A stretch of 8,301 bases of DNA from JBEEMU01 sp043778315. Its GTDB lineage: Bacteria; Bacteroidota; Bacteroidia; Chitinophagales; Saprospiraceae. This document shows positions 8,013 to 8,301 of the stretch, one piece after another. Where the stretch lies: contig JAYWGJ010000107.1 of the NCBI GenBank assembly GCA_043778315.1, positions 1-8,301 of the forward strand. Direction: 5' to 3'. Below the pieces are notes generated by a model. That model was given only the letters and a program-made list of their open reading frames with translations, did no database searches and was not told where the DNA came from. The first letter of the stretch is position 1; the number at the start of each line of letters is the position of its first letter. A program made the translations under genes and the position numbers.

Positions 8013-8147
8013 TAAAATAAACGACATTCTTTATCTACGCTCAAAAATAGTATAAACCTACGCAAGCCTCCCCCAGCCCCTCCATTAGGAGGGTAGCAGG
8101 CTGCGTTTTAACTATTTTTATCGCTCCCGATAATGTCGTTTATTTTA
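8013..8147. repeat. 135-base extended imperfect palindrome (MITE/REP-like element or structured RNA)
   Basis: Outer arms 8013-8028 and 8132-8147 are a perfect 16-bp inverted repeat (TAAAATAAACGACATT and its complement). After an unpaired stretch of about 14 and 12 bases come further pairs: 8043-8051 with 8111-8119 (9 bp), 8053-8056 with 8107-8110, 8060-8064 with 8102-8106, and 8066-8069 with 8098-8101, separated only by small one-sided bulges. The tip is a 6-bp hairpin, CCCTCC at 8078-8083 and GGAGGG at 8088-8093, with loop ATTA. The C-rich tip (CCCCCAGCCCCTCC) resembles repeats I recall between genes in Bacteroidota genomes; this is memory, not a search. The arms are flanked by AAA on both sides (8010-8012, 8148-8150), which could be a 3-base target duplication but is weak in such A-rich DNA. 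No coding capacity. It could be a non-autonomous mobile repeat or a small RNA driven by the promoter at 7954. Confidence 0.7.
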
Positions 8148-8301
8148 AAACATCTGCTTAATAGAAGACAAAGGTCTTTTAAACATATTAGCATTAGTCT
8201 AAAAATATCCATACGTCAGAGAAAATCAGGAAAATTTACAATGATGTGTAAGGTGGATACGGAAAGGACATGCCCATTTTGGGTGTGGTCTTTCTTGTCT
8301 G
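8148..8301. other. unassigned AT-rich region to the window edge, with possible gene start
   Basis: No recognisable gene. A small hairpin with 7-bp stem lies at 8163-8180 (AAGAC, loop AAAG, GTCTT core), ending in four T. A longer imperfect stem pairs 8261-8275 with 8281-8295 (one A-G mismatch, several G-T pairs, loop ATTTT). Two + strand frames run open to the edge. One starts at ATG 8241 (MMCKVDTERTCPFWVWSFLS), with AGGA nine bases upstream. The other starts at ATG 8270 (MPILGVVFLV), a hydrophobic start that would suit a signal or membrane segment. A minus-strand frame is also open from the edge to a TGA at 8218-8216. None is long enough to support as a gene. Confidence 0.3.

Noticed and set aside
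8061..8105. The palindrome as a CRISPR or tandem repeat unit
   Set aside because: Only one copy is present in the window, with no regularly spaced repeats.
8178..8210. Minus-strand promoter-like TATGTTTA near 8183-8190
   Set aside because: The last base of the -7 element is wrong and no TTG lies at the required distance upstream.
8216..8301. Minus-strand frame open from the right edge to TGA (28 codons) as the 3' end of a convergent gene
   Set aside because: Too short to judge, no recognisable motif, and no terminator on the minus strand directly after the stop.

Overview
The window is a slice of a Bacteroidota chromosome centred on the two large RNA polymerase subunit genes, both on the + strand. 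It holds the 3' seven-eighths or so of rpoB (β, cut by the left window edge), a 128-base intercistronic gap, a complete rpoC (β', 1455 residues), a strong intrinsic terminator, and about 390 bases of AT-rich DNA with no gene I can name.

The Bacteroidota assignment rests on four things. The β and β' sequences resemble that phylum throughout, including a β' C-terminal third about 40 residues longer than the E. coli form between the FLEGE and LLGIT motifs. rpoC starts with no Shine-Dalgarno sequence, behind an A/T-rich leader. A near-consensus Bacteroidota sigma-A promoter (TTTTG, 20-base spacer, TACCTTTG) lies downstream. The C-rich CCCCCAGCCCCTCC core of the downstream palindrome is a kind of sequence I remember from Bacteroidota intergenic DNA. 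A Cytophagales-like lineage is possible, but I cannot place it to family.

Layout: 1-3345 rpoB (5' partial). 3346-3473 gap, with a 17-bp hairpin just after the rpoB stop, a smaller hairpin, then the A/T-rich rpoC leader. 3474-7841 rpoC. 7867-7910 terminator closing the operon. 7954-7984 a promoter pointing right. 8013-8147 a long imperfect palindrome. 8148-8301 unassigned sequence running off the right edge.

β and β' together form the catalytic core of RNA polymerase: β carries the rifampicin pocket, flap and part of the active-site wall, and β' carries the Mg2+ triad, bridge helix, trigger loop, clamp and two zinc sites. Both genes look intact and under normal constraint. The hairpin between them could let rpoC be produced at a different level from rpoB, or mark an RNA processing site.

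The genes are ordinary housekeeping. The part worth a second look is the promoter plus palindrome after rpoC. It is either a MITE/REP-like mobile repeat that landed in a leader, or a structured small RNA with its own promoter. The sequence alone does not decide between them.
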